64,000 nucleotides of DNA, from NCBI RefSeq assembly GCF_000346465.2, contig NC_034009.1:10594186-10658185 (forward strand), written 5' to 3'. The position numbers were made by a program, and so were the translations under genes. How positions within the stretch are numbered: position 1 is the stretch's first letter; each line of letters opens with the position of its first letter. The DNA comes from Prunus persica (lineage: Eukaryota; Streptophyta; Magnoliopsida; Rosales; Rosaceae). Below are positions 36,752-49,827 of the stretch, piece by piece. The notes under the pieces are model-generated. The model did not search any database. It had not been told where the DNA came from and saw only the letters and a list, made by a program, of their open reading frames with translations.

Positions 36752-37167
36752 GAGCATTTTTATCCATGGCCAAAAGGCCCCTGGGCTGAAAAAATCTCTC
36801 CACCAATGTATTCTAGCCCGGGCAGGATGTGGACTCTATCAAAACTGAGCAGGCTCGAAAGCAAGATCAACTCGAGCTGCTACCTGAGAGAGCTGACATC
36901 GGCGAAGAACAAAAAATTAAAAAAATTCTGAAAAATTACCAAATAATTCAGAACTTTTATCTTTTCATACATACCTAGCAATTTTTTATTCATTAATCTC
37001 ATACATATAAATAAAATTAATCTCATGTGAATAGTAATTGCCCTTGGGTTACCATGAAAATGAGTAGAAAATCTCAAAAAATTTGCTAGGTTGTGCACTA
37101 TTTATGGGAACAGTAACTGTCTTTGCATGCTCTTGCCTTTTACCATGACAAATGGATATAAGTGCTC
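36752..37167. mobile_element. Tourist-like (PIF/Harbinger) MITE
   Basis: The left end GAGCATTTTTATCCATGG and the reverse complement of the right end (GAGCACTTATATCCATTTG) are inverted repeats. TTA sits directly outside each end (36749-36751, 37168-37170). Length 416 bases, no coding capacity. Confidence 0.8.
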
Positions 37168-37773
37168 TTATTATAGCTCGTTTGGGACCATTATAGTTAA
37201 GGTCAATTAAGTCGAATCCATTACATTTTTCTTGCTAATACTTGTATAAGTAGTGAAGTCTAGAAGTTTGGTTTATAAAGTAAGAATTATGCTAACTTCA
37301 GTCGTACACGCATTCCCCTTATCTATTTTGACTGAGCAAACCCTCTATGGAAAGGTCACAGTAAGTGTAAGGGTCCAATTTTGTACAATAGCCATTTCTG
37401 TTTTGTTATCGGGCTATTTCTTATCTGGGCCTGAAGTTCTAGGCCTTCAAAAAAAAAAATTTCCAAAGTCACACACAGACTAGAAAGATTGACTAGCGAA
37501 AAAACGAAAACAATAAGAAAATTGCAATATACTCAAAGTTTTGATGCTTTTCCCACCCATTCACAGCTGCTTCGTCTCAATGTGACTCTCTAAAGAGAAA
37601 GTACTCGTGTGTAAAATGAAACTTCAATTTCCATGCCTCAAAGTCATGGCCCTGACAACAAAGCATCAACTTCATGTATCAGGTGTGTCTGCATGAGCCA
37701 GCCTTCTGGGTAAGTTCACCATTTCCACACACCGTCGGTGCCTTTAGCCATAAAATACAAAAACCCCATTTTC

Positions 37774-37778
<5 letters not shown>

Positions 37779-37813
<35 letters not shown>
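37779..37813 (+). repeat. CT microsatellite
   Basis: About 17 CT units, 410 bases upstream of the start codon of the small membrane protein gene. CT/GA runs in plant leaders and promoters often bind BBR/BPC factors; such binding here is inference. Confidence 0.9.
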
Positions 37814-37815
<2 letters not shown>

Positions 37816-38225
37816 GCTCACTATACGCGTAATAAGTTAACTGGACCCAAAGTCCTCCCCACCATACAGAAAATAGAAGCACATCCAAGAAAAGCTATCA
37901 TCACTTTAATATCAACTCTCTCTTTTTCTTTCTCCAAATAAATGACAAAAAGAAAGTTTCATCCATCATCCCATCAACACAAATATAAAACCCTTTTCTT
38001 TTGAATCCTTGAGTCACCCAAGTAGCAAACATTATAATATAAACACCATCCACATCAACTTTTGCCTTCTCCAATCACACACCTTGAAAAAAACACTTCA
38101 TCCAACCAAACGCGTCCAAAGCAAAACCCTATACATTTTCACCACCACTATATCTCTCCAGGTCTCCATCCGCCTCCCATTTTTAACCAAAACAAAAGTC
38201 ATACAAAAAAAAAAAAACCACAAAA

Positions 38226-38588
38226 ATGATAGATCAAGAGAGACAAGCTGGAACTGCGCCCCATGGGATTCTACTGGCAGTTGTGGTTGTGGCAGTGATC
38301 GTGGTGCCGTTTTTTCTCGGTGACCAAGGCGAGGCCATAACCGAAGGCATTTCTGAGCTCTTGAGCCCTGTGGGTCTTCTTCTCTTGCCCATTATTCTCC
38401 TCCTCGCCATCCAGTTTCTGTCTTCGGATCGCGGCTCTTTCGTCTCCTCCATGTTCTCAAACGGGGAGCCTGACACCATTCACAGGGTCAGCGGCTCCCC
38501 TGTTGGCGTTGCATTGTTTCTCGTCCTCATCCTTTTCCTTCTTTACAACCGGATATCGATCTTCGGCGGCGGCGACGACGATGAGTGA
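38226..38588 (+). CDS. Small plant membrane protein with three predicted spans
   Basis: Intronless, 120 residues, starting MIDQERQAGTAPHGILL. Hydrophobic segments fall at about residues 14-32 (ending PFFLG), 45-64 (LLLLPIILLLAIQFL) and 91-108 (VALFLVLILFLLY), giving three membrane spans. The tail is acidic (GGGDDDE). A loop between spans 2 and 3 is Ser/Gly-rich with an NGEPDTIHRVSGSP motif. It is consistent with a conserved plant transmembrane protein family, but I cannot name a function. The start is the first ATG after a run of A and in-frame stops. GC content and codon use rise sharply over the frame relative to its flanks, supporting a real gene. TATA-like TATAAAA lies at 37984-37990. Confidence 0.85.
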   Translation: MIDQERQAGTAPHGILLAVVVVAVIVVPFFLGDQGEAITEGISELLSPVGLLLLPIILLLAIQFLSSDRGSFVSSMFSNGEPDTIHRVSGSPVGVALFLVLILFLLYNRISIFGGGDDDE

Positions 38589-41537
38589 TGATTAGCAACA
38601 TGTCAACATGGTAATTAGCATGGATCTGGCTTTGGAGGATTTTATTTATAAATTAATTATACCGTCTAGAAAGGGATACGAGTATTGGGGTACGTACTTG
38701 AGCTTCTTTTTCATATATGAAATGAACATGGGTGGGGATGATTTGTAATTAGAGCGAATACCAAGCTGAGGAGTGGAATTTCACGGTGATAGTTTGAGGG
38801 TATTTTGGTCATTCTGAATAGTTGAGGAGGGCTTTTGACATGTCGGTGCGCCGAGGCGCGGTGTTTTGCCCTCTTCGGCTCCCTCTTAGACCACTTTGCT
38901 TTTTGTCGTTTTGTGAGCTTCGTTCGCTTTGCGACTTGCCTGCCTGCCTCCTTCACGCTTGCACGTGGACGCTCCTTTTTATTTCATCTCTTTTACTTTT
39001 TAATGCATTCTATTTCGTTTACCAAAATTGATGATGTTATTTTATTTATAATGCATATAATTAACAATTTTCATTAGACTTTAATTATATATATTTTTTA
39101 AATACAAGCGATTGAAGGAGAGAATTTTACACAAATATTTATTGGATATTTAGGTATTTCAAATCTCTGTCTACACGGACGGACGGAGGTAGAACTCAAC
39201 TAACTGAGATGTACTCATTGACTAATTATATTTAATTTAAGTACCGATGAAATGGGTAATGCAAATCTTGTGAATCTCAGATTCTGAAGAAAGTGAACTG
39301 CAACGTAATGTTTTGCTTTTTCTTCCTTTTGAAAAAAAGAAACAACTTTTGAAGACGAGGTTGGTTTGTTGAACTGAAATCTGGAATATAGTTTTTCTTT
39401 TGGGTAAATATTGAATAGGAAAAGGCGAATATGCATCTAATATATTGGCAGTGGCAGATGCAGTGGACCGACATAACATGTGGAGGAGGGTCTTCTGTAG
39501 GGTGATATTTTTGTAATTCTCCATTTTATAAGCACCACTCGTGAACGTGGGTGGGTTCAGAAATCTAAATCTGCTATTGTGAATAAATTGGGGATTGTGT
39601 GGTGATGTGAGGAGCTTATAAAAATAAGGAAGCAATTTCATACCAACAAAGAAGATTCATAAACAGATATGAGTGAGATGCATAAATCTGTGAAATTTTT
39701 TTAGAAAAACAATGTTTATCTTCAGATTGTATGAAGTCTAGTTTTGATCAATCAAGTAAAAGTGCTTTCAAGGAAAGTAGGCTGCCCAAGCTCATAAAAC
39801 TCACGTAGGGAGGTAACTTAAAGATCTCATCAAGTTCAATGAACATGAAAAAATCCATGTTGTTTCCTTCAGAACTATAAATCAGTGCAGATAAGAGATT
39901 CGATATGTTCTTACTCATCACATGACAGTAGTGCCCATTTGCGTTGATGCTGTGAATGTGTCCATGGCGAGCATACTCTTGCAAAGCGTTGCTGCACGGT
40001 GAGGATTAAACTGCTCTCTAACAAGTCGCTTGAAAATCAAGATAGCACATAAATGACCAATAATGCCAACCAAGAAAACAAAGTCTTTCCTCAGATGCTA
40101 ACAACGTGCATGATTGCTCAGAGATTGGTCAAGGGCAAAGAAATACACTAAACAGTCATTAAGAAACAAAATAACAACTAATGATATGGGCTTGATGTTT
40201 AAGTTGCACATAAATATGCTTACTTTCTGAAATAAATACAACCAAATGGTAAATGGAAACTGCATGGTCTGATAAAAAGAATATAAAGAAATTTTTGTGT
40301 TTCTTCAGTGAAAAAACTCATTATCACAAACCTATTGCTCAAGTTTCATAATATTTCGTAACTACTAGTATTGACCTCCCAGGTAATTGCCAAAGCTGTG
40401 TACACTATTATTTCTAACCAAATAAATGCCATTAGGGTGTTGAAAACCCTCGCTACCAGCATCCTGGACAACATCTGCACACAGCTGTATGGCCAACAAG
40501 TCATGTTGAGGAAAGGCAATCCTTGGTGACTTCCAAAGAACTCGTCCCCAGCATTTACAATATTAACCAGTTGTACTCTCACGTCCATGCTCAACATCAT
40601 AGTGGCACTAAAGCTACATCAACATCAGCCGTATAGCCTCTGCTTGATAAAAACAAAAATAAAAACAAAATACACAATATCTTCAAAATGATGAACAGAA
40701 AGAAATGCAAGATCAAACAACAAACAAACGGAACACATGAATTCAAAACATTTTTTCTTTTTACACACTAAAACAAGAGCTCTCAAAGAGTATACCCAAA
40801 CACAGAAAATAAATGGTTTAGAGGATGCATAACACAAGCCAAGTAGCGATTGGCAAAGGGCCTTCACCTTTTCTTCATAATATATGACAGTTAGCAACAT
40901 CAAGATGGGTAATAGTATCAGTTTTCCAGTAAAAGTAGAATCTTAATTGACTAAACTAGATAAATTCAAGATTTGAACAACAGAGAGATACTTAGGAATA
41001 AATGTGTTTGAACGGCGGCTTGAATTGATACAGAAATGGGGACAAGTAGGAGACAAAAATAACTTCCCACACTATCTTATTTGGTACACTATGATTAAAA
41101 GGAAAACTGATTTAGGGTTTGGAACTGCGATTTAGGTCTACTTGATGAATTATGTTTCAAAGGGCTTAAATTTGGTGTACGGTTGATGAAAAACATGAAG
41201 GGTGCAGTAATTTCTGGACAGCAACTCAACTTAGGAGCTGGGGATTGAATGAAGTGCACCAAAAAAATAAATAAGGATGTTAAACTCCTATAGAGAATCA
41301 TGTGATTCACACAAGAGGTCCACATGGTAAAGGTGCTTTAAATAAGACAATGATATAAGACAATCTGTTTAAATTTATAATTCAACAAGTAGAGCGACTT
41401 ATTAATTTCTTTTTTTCTTTTTTTCGGTAAAAGCCAAGATTAGGACAGTGGAAGATGATTTATAATCAAGCACACAACGAGCAGGTAAAAACCATAGATT
41501 TCTTTCTTTTCGTAACATGAAATATCATATCTTACCT
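38589..41537. other. Intergenic and possible J-protein 3' UTR exons
   Basis: 38830-38975 is a GC-rich island without a supported protein. Immediately after the J-protein stop codon there is a canonical donor (AG then GTAAGA, exon end at 41536), so the transcript may continue with untranslated exons somewhere in 39.7-41.3 kb. I cannot place them. Small frames here (39237-39641, 40346-40600, minus strand) have no recognisable domains. Confidence 0.4.
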
Positions 41538-42590
41538 TCACACTACTCCAAGGTTATTCAACTTATCGCAGTGAGGGGTAGGCAGATTCTTACTCCAGTG
41601 ACGCCTTTGAAGTTCAACCCGACAGTAGTGTAGAAGCACATTCTTGTAATCCTTGATAACATGGTTCTCTATGTTAGATCGAGCAACACTTCCAAGGGGA
41701 TAATTTTCATCAAATGCTTCTGATTTAACATAAAATTCCACTCCATGTTTCTCTGTTGTCTTGGGAATCTGGTAGTTGTAAGTCTTCTGCAAAGAGTAGT
41801 TAGGCTCTGAAAAGGGAAGATATGCCAGCAATACAATTACCAAGAACGGTAATAGTTGAATAAGAACCATGATATTAGGTCCCCCTCCCTGAACCTCCTC
41901 CCTCTGATGGCCAGCAGTTCTACTAGTTCTATAAACATGACTTGTCCGAAACATGTCTGATTGACCAAAGAACGCCCTAAATATCTCATCAGGGTCGAAA
42001 TCATCATCAAACAAATCATGCCCAGCTCTCCTCCTCCTCCTCCTCACATTGTGTTGCTGGTTGTACTCAAATTCATCAACCAAACCAGTCTGATCATACT
42101 GCCTCCTTGAATCTCCATCACTCAAACACTTGAAAGCCTTGCTTACTATCTTAAATGCCTCTTCCGAACCGGGAGCCTTGTTCTTATCAGGATGAACTTT
42201 CAATGACAATTTCCTATAAGCCTTCCTAATGTCCTCAACTGAGCAAGTCTTTTCCACGCCAAGAATGGCATAATAGTCTTTGTTTCTCTTAATCTTCCTG
42301 ATCAACTGAACATGCTCTTCGGTATAACTAACTTCCCCATTCAAACCTTGGCCCAATTTCTCCACACCAGGCTCATTCTTAATCTCAGTAGCACCCTTTT
42401 CACCAATGGAAGATGCAGGAGACCCCGAATCGATCTTCTCACACGCAGCCAAAAGTTCATTAACTTGCAAACTCTGATTAAGGCGTCGCGCTATTTTGAT
42501 AAATTTGAGCGCACGCCCTTTGTTACCGGACGCAATTGCTTCTTCAGCAATGCGAACGCATTTCAAAGCTTCATCCTTGTTACCATCCAT
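41538..42590 (-). CDS. DnaJ 49 / DNAJB12-type ER membrane J-protein
   Basis: Single-exon J-protein of about 350 residues. Start chosen at MDGNKDEALKCVRIAEEA (42588-42590), the conserved N terminus of the DNAJB12/B14 and plant DnaJ49 group; an ATG two codons upstream (42596) is possible. Order: N-terminal helical domain (1-50), J-domain (about 104-165) with the HPDKN loop that stimulates Hsp70 ATPase, a basic run (RRRRRR), an acidic Asp/Phe-rich linker (FDDDFDPDEIF), one membrane span (IMVLIQLLPFLVIVLLAYL, about 241-260) and a C-terminal DUF1977-type domain ending CDKLNNLGVV. It probably works as a tail-proximal ER membrane co-chaperone in protein quality control. A donor site directly after the stop implies an intron in the 3' UTR. 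A GA microsatellite lies in the upstream leader. Confidence 0.93.
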   Translation of the reverse strand: MDGNKDEALKCVRIAEEAIASGNKGRALKFIKIARRLNQSLQVNELLAACEKIDSGSPASSIGEKGATEIKNEPGVEKLGQGLNGEVSYTEEHVQLIRKIKRNKDYYAILGVEKTCSVEDIRKAYRKLSLKVHPDKNKAPGSEEAFKIVSKAFKCLSDGDSRRQYDQTGLVDEFEYNQQHNVRRRRRRAGHDLFDDDFDPDEIFRAFFGQSDMFRTSHVYRTSRTAGHQREEVQGGGPNIMVLIQLLPFLVIVLLAYLPFSEPNYSLQKTYNYQIPKTTEKHGVEFYVKSEAFDENYPLGSVARSNIENHVIKDYKNVLLHYCRVELQRRHWSKNLPTPHCDKLNNLGVV

Positions 42591-42900
42591 TATCAAAGAC
42601 CTACCTTATAATTCAAACCCAATTCTCAAATTTCGATTACGACAAGAAATGCTAGCATTGACAAACCAATGTTCAAATTGGGGAAGTACCAAACTCAATT
42701 CCAAGCCCCAAATGGAGGTTTCAGATTTCAATTATCCCATCCGTGAATTCAATATATGCCCTAATTCAAAGGAAATGCCGATTAGATTTTGATGAATCAG
42801 TTCATGTTCATGCATGTATACATATTGTGGAAACAATCACAGAGAAGCATACCTTTTGAAATCGATCGAAGCCTCGAAACAACGCCAGCATGTATATGTG

Positions 42901-42904
<4 letters not shown>

Positions 42905-42947
<43 letters not shown>
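42905..42947 (+). repeat. GA microsatellite in the J-protein leader/promoter
   Basis: About 21 GA units roughly 315 bases upstream of the J-protein start (reads as CT on the transcribed strand). Typical of plant 5' leaders. A possible 5' UTR intron donor (AAGGTAGGT-like) lies near 42602-42608. Confidence 0.95.
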
Positions 42948-42951
<4 letters not shown>

Positions 42952-43425
42952 TTGGAAATTGGACTCGGACAGAAAGCACCGGACCAACAGCAGAGGAGTG
43001 TGGTGCGTCAAAGGACTCAAAGCACCAAGCCTAATTTTGATCACCACCATGAATGGTCATCTTCCCAATTAGATCATGCCACGTCGTTCATGGAGCAATG
43101 ACTAAAAATGGGTCTTTTTTATTTTATTTTTTAATTTCCAATTTGTTTTAGTTTTTATTTTATCTTTTTGACTCCATGACAAAAATACCCGGCCCAAACT
43201 GCCCATGACATTGGTTGTGAACAAAGAAAATAGGAAACTAACAATGAAGTGGAAGCAATTTACAAGAGGGATCAGAGAATGTTTTCATTAATTTACAATG
43301 ATTAAGCGTTAAATTACTGATTAGTTTATCTACTCTGTTTTTATATTTACATCAAAGTACAAAGGAAAGACCAAACAAGTATACAAAACCAAACTTGCAG
43401 GCTTTCATTTCATGGGTTGGTGTCT

Positions 43426-46400
43426 TTAATTCTCTTCATTAAAGTCAAAGTTCTGTCTTTTCCTCACAGATTCTAAGACGTCAAAGGGAAGATCACTGTG
43501 ACCGCTGCGTCCTCCTTGGCATGTCTTGAGTTTAGGCACGCTCAGAGCGCTAAGAGGCGGTGACTGTAACCCCTTGTTCACTTCCTTGAGCACTGACCTT
43601 GCTGTGGCTTCAGCAGCTGCATCAGCCATTGCTGAGGCCAATTGTGAGTCACCTTGGAGTTTGCTACCAAACTTGTTTTGGGCATGTCTTACACTCTCAA
43701 TCTTAGATACAACGGGCGAGTTGAAGCTAATTGTTTTCTTGCTGTTGGCAACAGCCTCAGCAGCTGTTGATTTGGCCTTTGCTGCTTCATACTTCTGCAT
43801 GTCATATATGAGCTCTTTCTGGAGCTGCTTATCGGCAACCAATATGTCTTCAATCTCATTCTTGTAATCCTTGAGGATGATACGGAGGCATTCCATGAGG
43901 GAGCCAATGAGGGGGCTGTTTTTTATTTCCAATAGCCTTTTCAGCTCTATAAAGATGGGTACTGTGTTTTGGATGAGGCCCTTTTTTACTGCTTGAGTTA
44001 TCCTTCCCTTGGCAGATGCTCCACCATTATCACCGCCTTCTTCATCAATGTCTCCAGTGTCAGCTGATGATCCTCGGTTGGATGGAATTCGGATCTCTTT
44101 GCAGGCGAGAATTTGGAAAGCATCCTGGTCCGGAAATTAAGAAAGCATATTTCAAATAAAACAGGCAAGTAGCAAATACAAACACATTAATATTAGCCAT
44201 GATTAAAAGGAAACTAAATTAGAGAATCTAGAAATATATCTGCTCTTCAAAACCATTAAAAGGACTGAACTGGAAGGCACACATATGTTAAAATAAGTTC
44301 TGTTGGGTATGTAAACATGTCAATACATTGAATTGCAATTATGCATATTCCACAGAAATCAGCTACCATATGCCGTAACATGCAACAAGTTTTTGAACAC
44401 CATGAGGCAAATACCTTGAGAACAGACTGCCCAGTAATATCATCTATATAGAGCATACCATCAGATGCTGCAGCAAGAATCTCTGCACATAACTTTGCAA
44501 AGGTAGCCAATAAGTGCTCTGGAGCCATTTGTTTTAGCAAAGTAACATAGATCTGCATTCTTTTAGACCTTGAATTTTCATCATTGCCCCTGAGAACAAC
44601 AAAATAAACTGTATATAAAATCTAATCCCATCTGTGAAGCTGCTTTCCTTTCAGTTCATTATAGACACACCTACCTGATGGAAAAAAGCCGGCTCTCTGC
44701 TCGTGATCCCTGAGCATTACTGTGTCCATTGTGGAGATGGCAGTCATTCAGAACAAAAATTGCTTCTACAAAACTGTTATATCCTAGAAGTGGTGCCTTG
44801 ACTAAAAAAAAATCATGCAGAACAGTCAAATCTCAATGACAAACATATACATTAATTTCACAACTGCAAAACAAGAGAAAACCTTGAACCTTTCAGAATA
44901 TTGTTAAAGAGAAAATTAGCAAGCTGCCTTATCTTCTCTGACTCATCAACAAGGGACAAAAGAAATCTAAGGAACATAACTCCTCTCCACTTCACATAGT
45001 CCCTCTGAATTTGACAATATAGTATGAAACATAGAATTAGTAATCTAACCAAATCATCAAAATGGAAATGTTAAGCCATAGGACTAACATATACCTGCAA
45101 CAATCTCGAGAGAAGTATAAATGTCTGCCTTCTTACAAGTTCGCATGGATCACGGAGACACTTTGTGATCTTTGGTATATAACTGTTGACTTCAAGAAAA
45201 ACTATTGAGAAATTTATAAAGCAAAACAATAATTCACCTCTAAGTCTTCATAGGTAGTTTAAATGCAAAGATATTAGTTGACTCTAGTTCATTTAAGTTA
45301 CATTTTTACAGGCTTACCTATCAACTAAAGCAGTGTAGCGAACACAAAAATCTGCCATCATCACTACCAAATTGTTGCGAAGTGCTGCACTATCACTCTT
45401 TTCAAGTTCCTACAGAATCTTGTGAGATTTGGAACTCAATTACGTCTTTGGACAAAAGAAAAGGATTTATTTAAAAGAAACAGATAGTTTTGAAACTGCT
45501 GACGCACACACACATATGATAAATATATAATTATCTAATTATATATACGTCACAATCAATTGGTAAGGGTGTAAACCTGGCAGGCTACAGAAGAACAAGA
45601 TTGTTAGCAAAACATTTTCTAGGTTATAGGTTCCATAGAAATCTGGAGCATCTTGTCAAGGCCACATGTCAATAAGCTGTTTTCAAAAAGCATTTAAAGC
45701 TGTATAACATAAATAATGCAAAGTCAATGACCAAACCTTCACAAACAGAGGGATATAACTCTTTGCAATTTTTCCATCTGCAAGGCAAATCTTCCCCAAA
45801 GTCAGCCATGCTTGGATGTACAAAGACGGGGCTGTCTGATTTACAGAGCTTTTGGGCCTTGTTAATTTATCAGCTTTTGGATCAGAATTCCCAGAAGTGA
45901 TTATGGTGTATAGTAGTGGAATGGCGGTGGTCATATCAGCAGATGGACAGATGATAACCAAAGACCCAATGGTGTAAGCTGCTGTGACTGCTTCTGACAA
46001 TGACCTCGACATGGCCATAGCTCTCTTGCCTTTTCTAGTCCCACTTCTAGGTGGCGTAAAGAAGTCTCCTTTTCTTTTTGCATCTGAATCATCCAAAATA
46101 AACTTCTCTAAAATCTGAGAAGCTTTTGAGATAAGCTGGTGTGCCCATTTCATAACAAGGGTATCAGCCTCCTCTGAGTTTGAAGCCTTCCGCTTGCACA
46201 ATGTTCTGAGTGCTTTTACATGAGCATTAATCTGTCATCAAATAAATCAAAGCAACTAATTTAAAAAGCACATGTTAAATAATAGAGAAAAGGGGGAAAT
46301 AAAAACCATATGTATTAGCAAGTTGGTGCTGACTATGCATAGTTCTCTACACGTAGCTATTTTATTGTCATATGCTCATGGCTAAATGCACATCTCCCCA

Positions 46401-49400
46401 CACTCGTACCAAGTAAGCTCATAAAAGCAGCACTCAGTATAAGCATAGGAAAATTCAATTCTCTCAATTATTTGTTCAACATTTCCACCATATTCTTTCA
46501 CTAGTGCCTCCTCTGATACAAATGTAAACATAAGTAGTAGTTTACAATTCAAAAAGTGAAATGAAACTCTGATTAGAGATTATCTAATGGAAGCAATCTA
46601 CTTGTTATTCACTCTTCAGATTAGTCATGCAAACAGGATGAACAGGACCAACTTTGCCTAGAGTGAAAAACGTTGTTTCTAGCTTCATAAAGAATTCAGT
46701 TCATTTAGCTGGAAATCATTCAAAAATATATATATGAAACATCATGAGCATGTTCAATCTCTCTATCCAGATAAGTTGAGCTTAACACTGAGTGAGTGCT
46801 TGAGTACTTCAACCCGCAAGGCAAGCAGGCAAACTAATGTACTGACCAACGAAGTATTGAACAAATATACTGATACCAACAGATGAGTACCTCTGTTGAA
46901 TGCATGTTGAAATCTTCAATTCTTTTGAGCATATTATGAGCTAAATCTGCTGCAAGTTCAGGGGGCAGCTCAACAGAAACATTAGAGATTGTCTGTAAGA
47001 GAAAAACACGATCCCCAGCCCAAGCAACAGAAGTGGAATCTATACCATCTTCCTCTTCACATGCATATCCTTGTGCAAATGGGCTTTGAATTTCCCCTCC
47101 CATGCCATACTTGTCAAAGAGCTCCCAATGATGATGGAGAAACTCCCAGTTGACTGCTTTTGCAAGGTATGCTGACACCTCTGATAGAAGAAACCAAGAG
47201 CCAGGTGGGGCTGTCCATTTCTCTATTGGCATGGATTTACTGAGCCACAGAGACTCAGATGTCCTTATGATATTCTGAAGAGAAATAGCAAATTTGTGCT
47301 TCATCAATTTCTTCTTTCCCAGGTTTGTGCAAATTTTCTTCACCCAAGGTGTCACCTCTCCATTGCAAATCTCTTTCAAAAGACTCAAAACTCCTTCAGG
47401 AAACACTGAGTCAACATCCATTTCCAAATCTTTTGCTTTATTTGAATTACGAAACCTGGATTCATCATGAAGAGGACTAACAGACGCTGTAGATACCCGT
47501 TCCAATACCAGTTCTAGAAACAAGTTCTCACATTCTTCTTGAATGCTAGACTCGTTATCAGCAATTAAGCGTGGAACAGAGTGTAGCCACTCAGTAGCCA
47601 CCCTTTCATCCAGGAATGTTCTGAAGGCCTACAAAGTCAATGCAGAGTTCTAACATATAAGATCAGGTATTCCACAAAAAATAAATTCATAACAGGCACA
47701 ATTCAAAAGGAAAAGTAAATAGATCAGGAGAATACATACTTATTCTGACACAGGCATTAAAATAAAGTAATTTCCACTAAGAGAAGCTTAATGAAGTGTA
47801 TTTCTGATTATGTATATCGTTAATTCTCTTTTTCTTTCAGAAATTATGTATCTTGTCGAAACCATTAAAATCCCAAAGTTTAACCTACCCACTAAGAATA
47901 TTGCAACACTTTGATCCAAATTGTCAGCAAATGCAGATGTGCCTCTACAAAGTGTGGTTAACAGAAACGTAATTGAGAATTTTCAATAAAACATAATCAG
48001 ATTTCTGAAAGTGTCTTATACAAGACAACCATAATGAGCTAGATTTTGTGTTCCAGGTGGCTGGAAAGAAGTTAACAGGGTAACCCTTTTAAGATCAAAA
48101 CCAAGATCAGTGCCCAAAAGTATACGTTGTTCAAAAATATAAATGGAATACATGGAACTTCGGAGGCTATACAAAGTATACGACCAATTAGATGCCATAC
48201 TTAATAACATCAACTACACAAAGTATACAAACCAATCAGAAACCAAAATTATTATCTTTAACTAAAACATCAGCTCAATGAAGAGAGGTTAGATGAAGCA
48301 CAACATAAAATTTACCGCTGAAAGAGCTGAAATTGCTGTTTTACGTATGCTAACAAGTGGATCAGAACAAGCCATGCCCATTGTCTTGAGCAAGCCTCCA
48401 TCAAAGTCACTACCTAGAATGGCTATCAACTTGGTAATTAAAAGAAGTGCAGCCTTCCTTACACCTGCCTTCTCATCCATGCACCTTTTAATTAAAATTT
48501 CATTCATCCAACCCTTCGGCCTTTGGTCACTTGCATTGCCAAGCCCCATAACTTCTTCCAGCACAGCCTGACCCCTATCATCACCTGACAATAAGCCCAC
48601 CAGCTGTGACAAGTTTGACAAAGCACGGCCTCGAACTCCAGCAACTACATCTGAACAACGTTGAATCAAAGCCTCTAAGCATTTCAGACCCAATGAATCG
48701 TTCACTTCACTTTCTGAATTCAACCCCAATGTATCTCTCAACGATGTCACTAGCACCAGAATAAGGTCAACAGCCAAGAGCCTCAAGCTAGCTTTCCCTT
48801 GAGTCATCTTCACTACATAACCCACAAACCCCATTTGGTCCTCAAATTCCAAAAATCTAACAATTTCCATGATAGACTCTACAGCCAAAGCCCGGGGCTC
48901 AGACTTCTCCGGTGCCTTTTGAACCAAGTACCTCGGAAAATTCACCACTGCTTTCCTGACTCTATCAAGCGTCTTGGCCGCACTCATCATTCGATTCGTC
49001 ACGAACCCCAATGCAAATGCCCGCACTTGAGATTTATGCTGAAGAATCATCGGAGACAATGACTTCAACACCTCGGCTGCAATGTTAGCTTGGTCCTCAT
49101 GCTCAGGTATGAACACTTTAAGCAAAATCTGCGAGCACAGATCGGTTAGTCTGCTATAACTGCCTGAATTACCGCATACTTCAAGCGCCATCACTGGAAT
49201 TTCAGCCACAGTTTGAACCAAAGACTTCAAACTATCCGGAAAGCGGTCCAAATGAATCAACCCCATTACAAGTTCCAACCTTTCAAGAACAGTAAACAAG
49301 ACCCTCACATCAAATTCACTCTCTTCCCCATCACAATCTTCATCGTGAGAACTCTGGGCACAATTCTTCAAACCCCGATTTCTGATGCGGCCCTTTCTCT

Positions 49401-49827
49401 TCTTATTAGCGGCAACGTGGGACCCATGGCTGGATTCACCTGGAGGACGATGCTTGAGGGACCGGCGAATGGATTGGAGGAGAGAGAGAAAGTCCATGGG
49501 GTTGAAGAGAGTGCAGACAGGGGAATTGGGTGAGAGGAGAAGAGAGAGGTAGACTTTGGAGGCTGAAAGGGCGAGATGGGTACGGCCCAAATCCATGGCG
49601 GAGGCGATCGGACGGACGAGATTGGACAAAGAGAGGGACTTGGAGGAGAGCTCGTCGTGGAGGCGGTCCATGAGTTCAGGGTCATCGTCGGTGAGGGCGT
49701 TGTCTAAGAGGGTTTGAAGGTCTGAGAGGGTGGAATCGGAGATGGGTAGGGTTTGGCGGTCTGAGGGGTTTTCAGAGTGGCGGAGTTCTTCGAGCTCTGT
49801 GACTATTCGAGTTATGGCTTCCTCCAT
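43426..49827 (-). CDS. CAP-D3: Condensin-2 complex subunit D3 (CAP-D3)
   Basis: HEAT-repeat subunit of condensin II, which compacts chromosomes and organises interphase chromatin in the nucleus. Exon 1 (48316-49827, 504 aa) begins MEEAITRIVTELEELRHS; exon 2 is 46891-47628 (246 aa) and exon 3 45737-46231 (165 aa). Exons 4-8 are short and lie between about 45410 and 44410. Exon 9 ends at the stop at 43426 (last residues QNFDFNEEN). Junctions that I checked are GT-AG and in phase. The total is about 1,350 residues, near the Arabidopsis protein. HEAT-like repeats run through exons 1-6 (for example VSIRKTAISALSA and LRDPCELVRRQTFILL). The basic, Ser-rich part in exon 3 (TPPRSGTRKGKR) may be a localisation signal. 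The last exon is Ala/Lys-rich and helical. An in-frame ATG at 49914 exists, but the segment before 49827 does not look conserved. Confidence 0.92.

Noticed and set aside
38834..38976. GC-rich island with open frames on both strands
   Set aside because: No similarity to a known protein that I recognise and frames disagree between strands; not called as a gene.
42789..43101. Plus- and minus-strand frames across 42.8-43.1 kb
   Set aside because: Caused by the GA run and lie in the leader/promoter of the J-protein gene.
43526..43867. 113-codon plus-strand frame
   Set aside because: Antisense shadow of the CAP-D3 last exon, whose sense frame is clearly protein-like.
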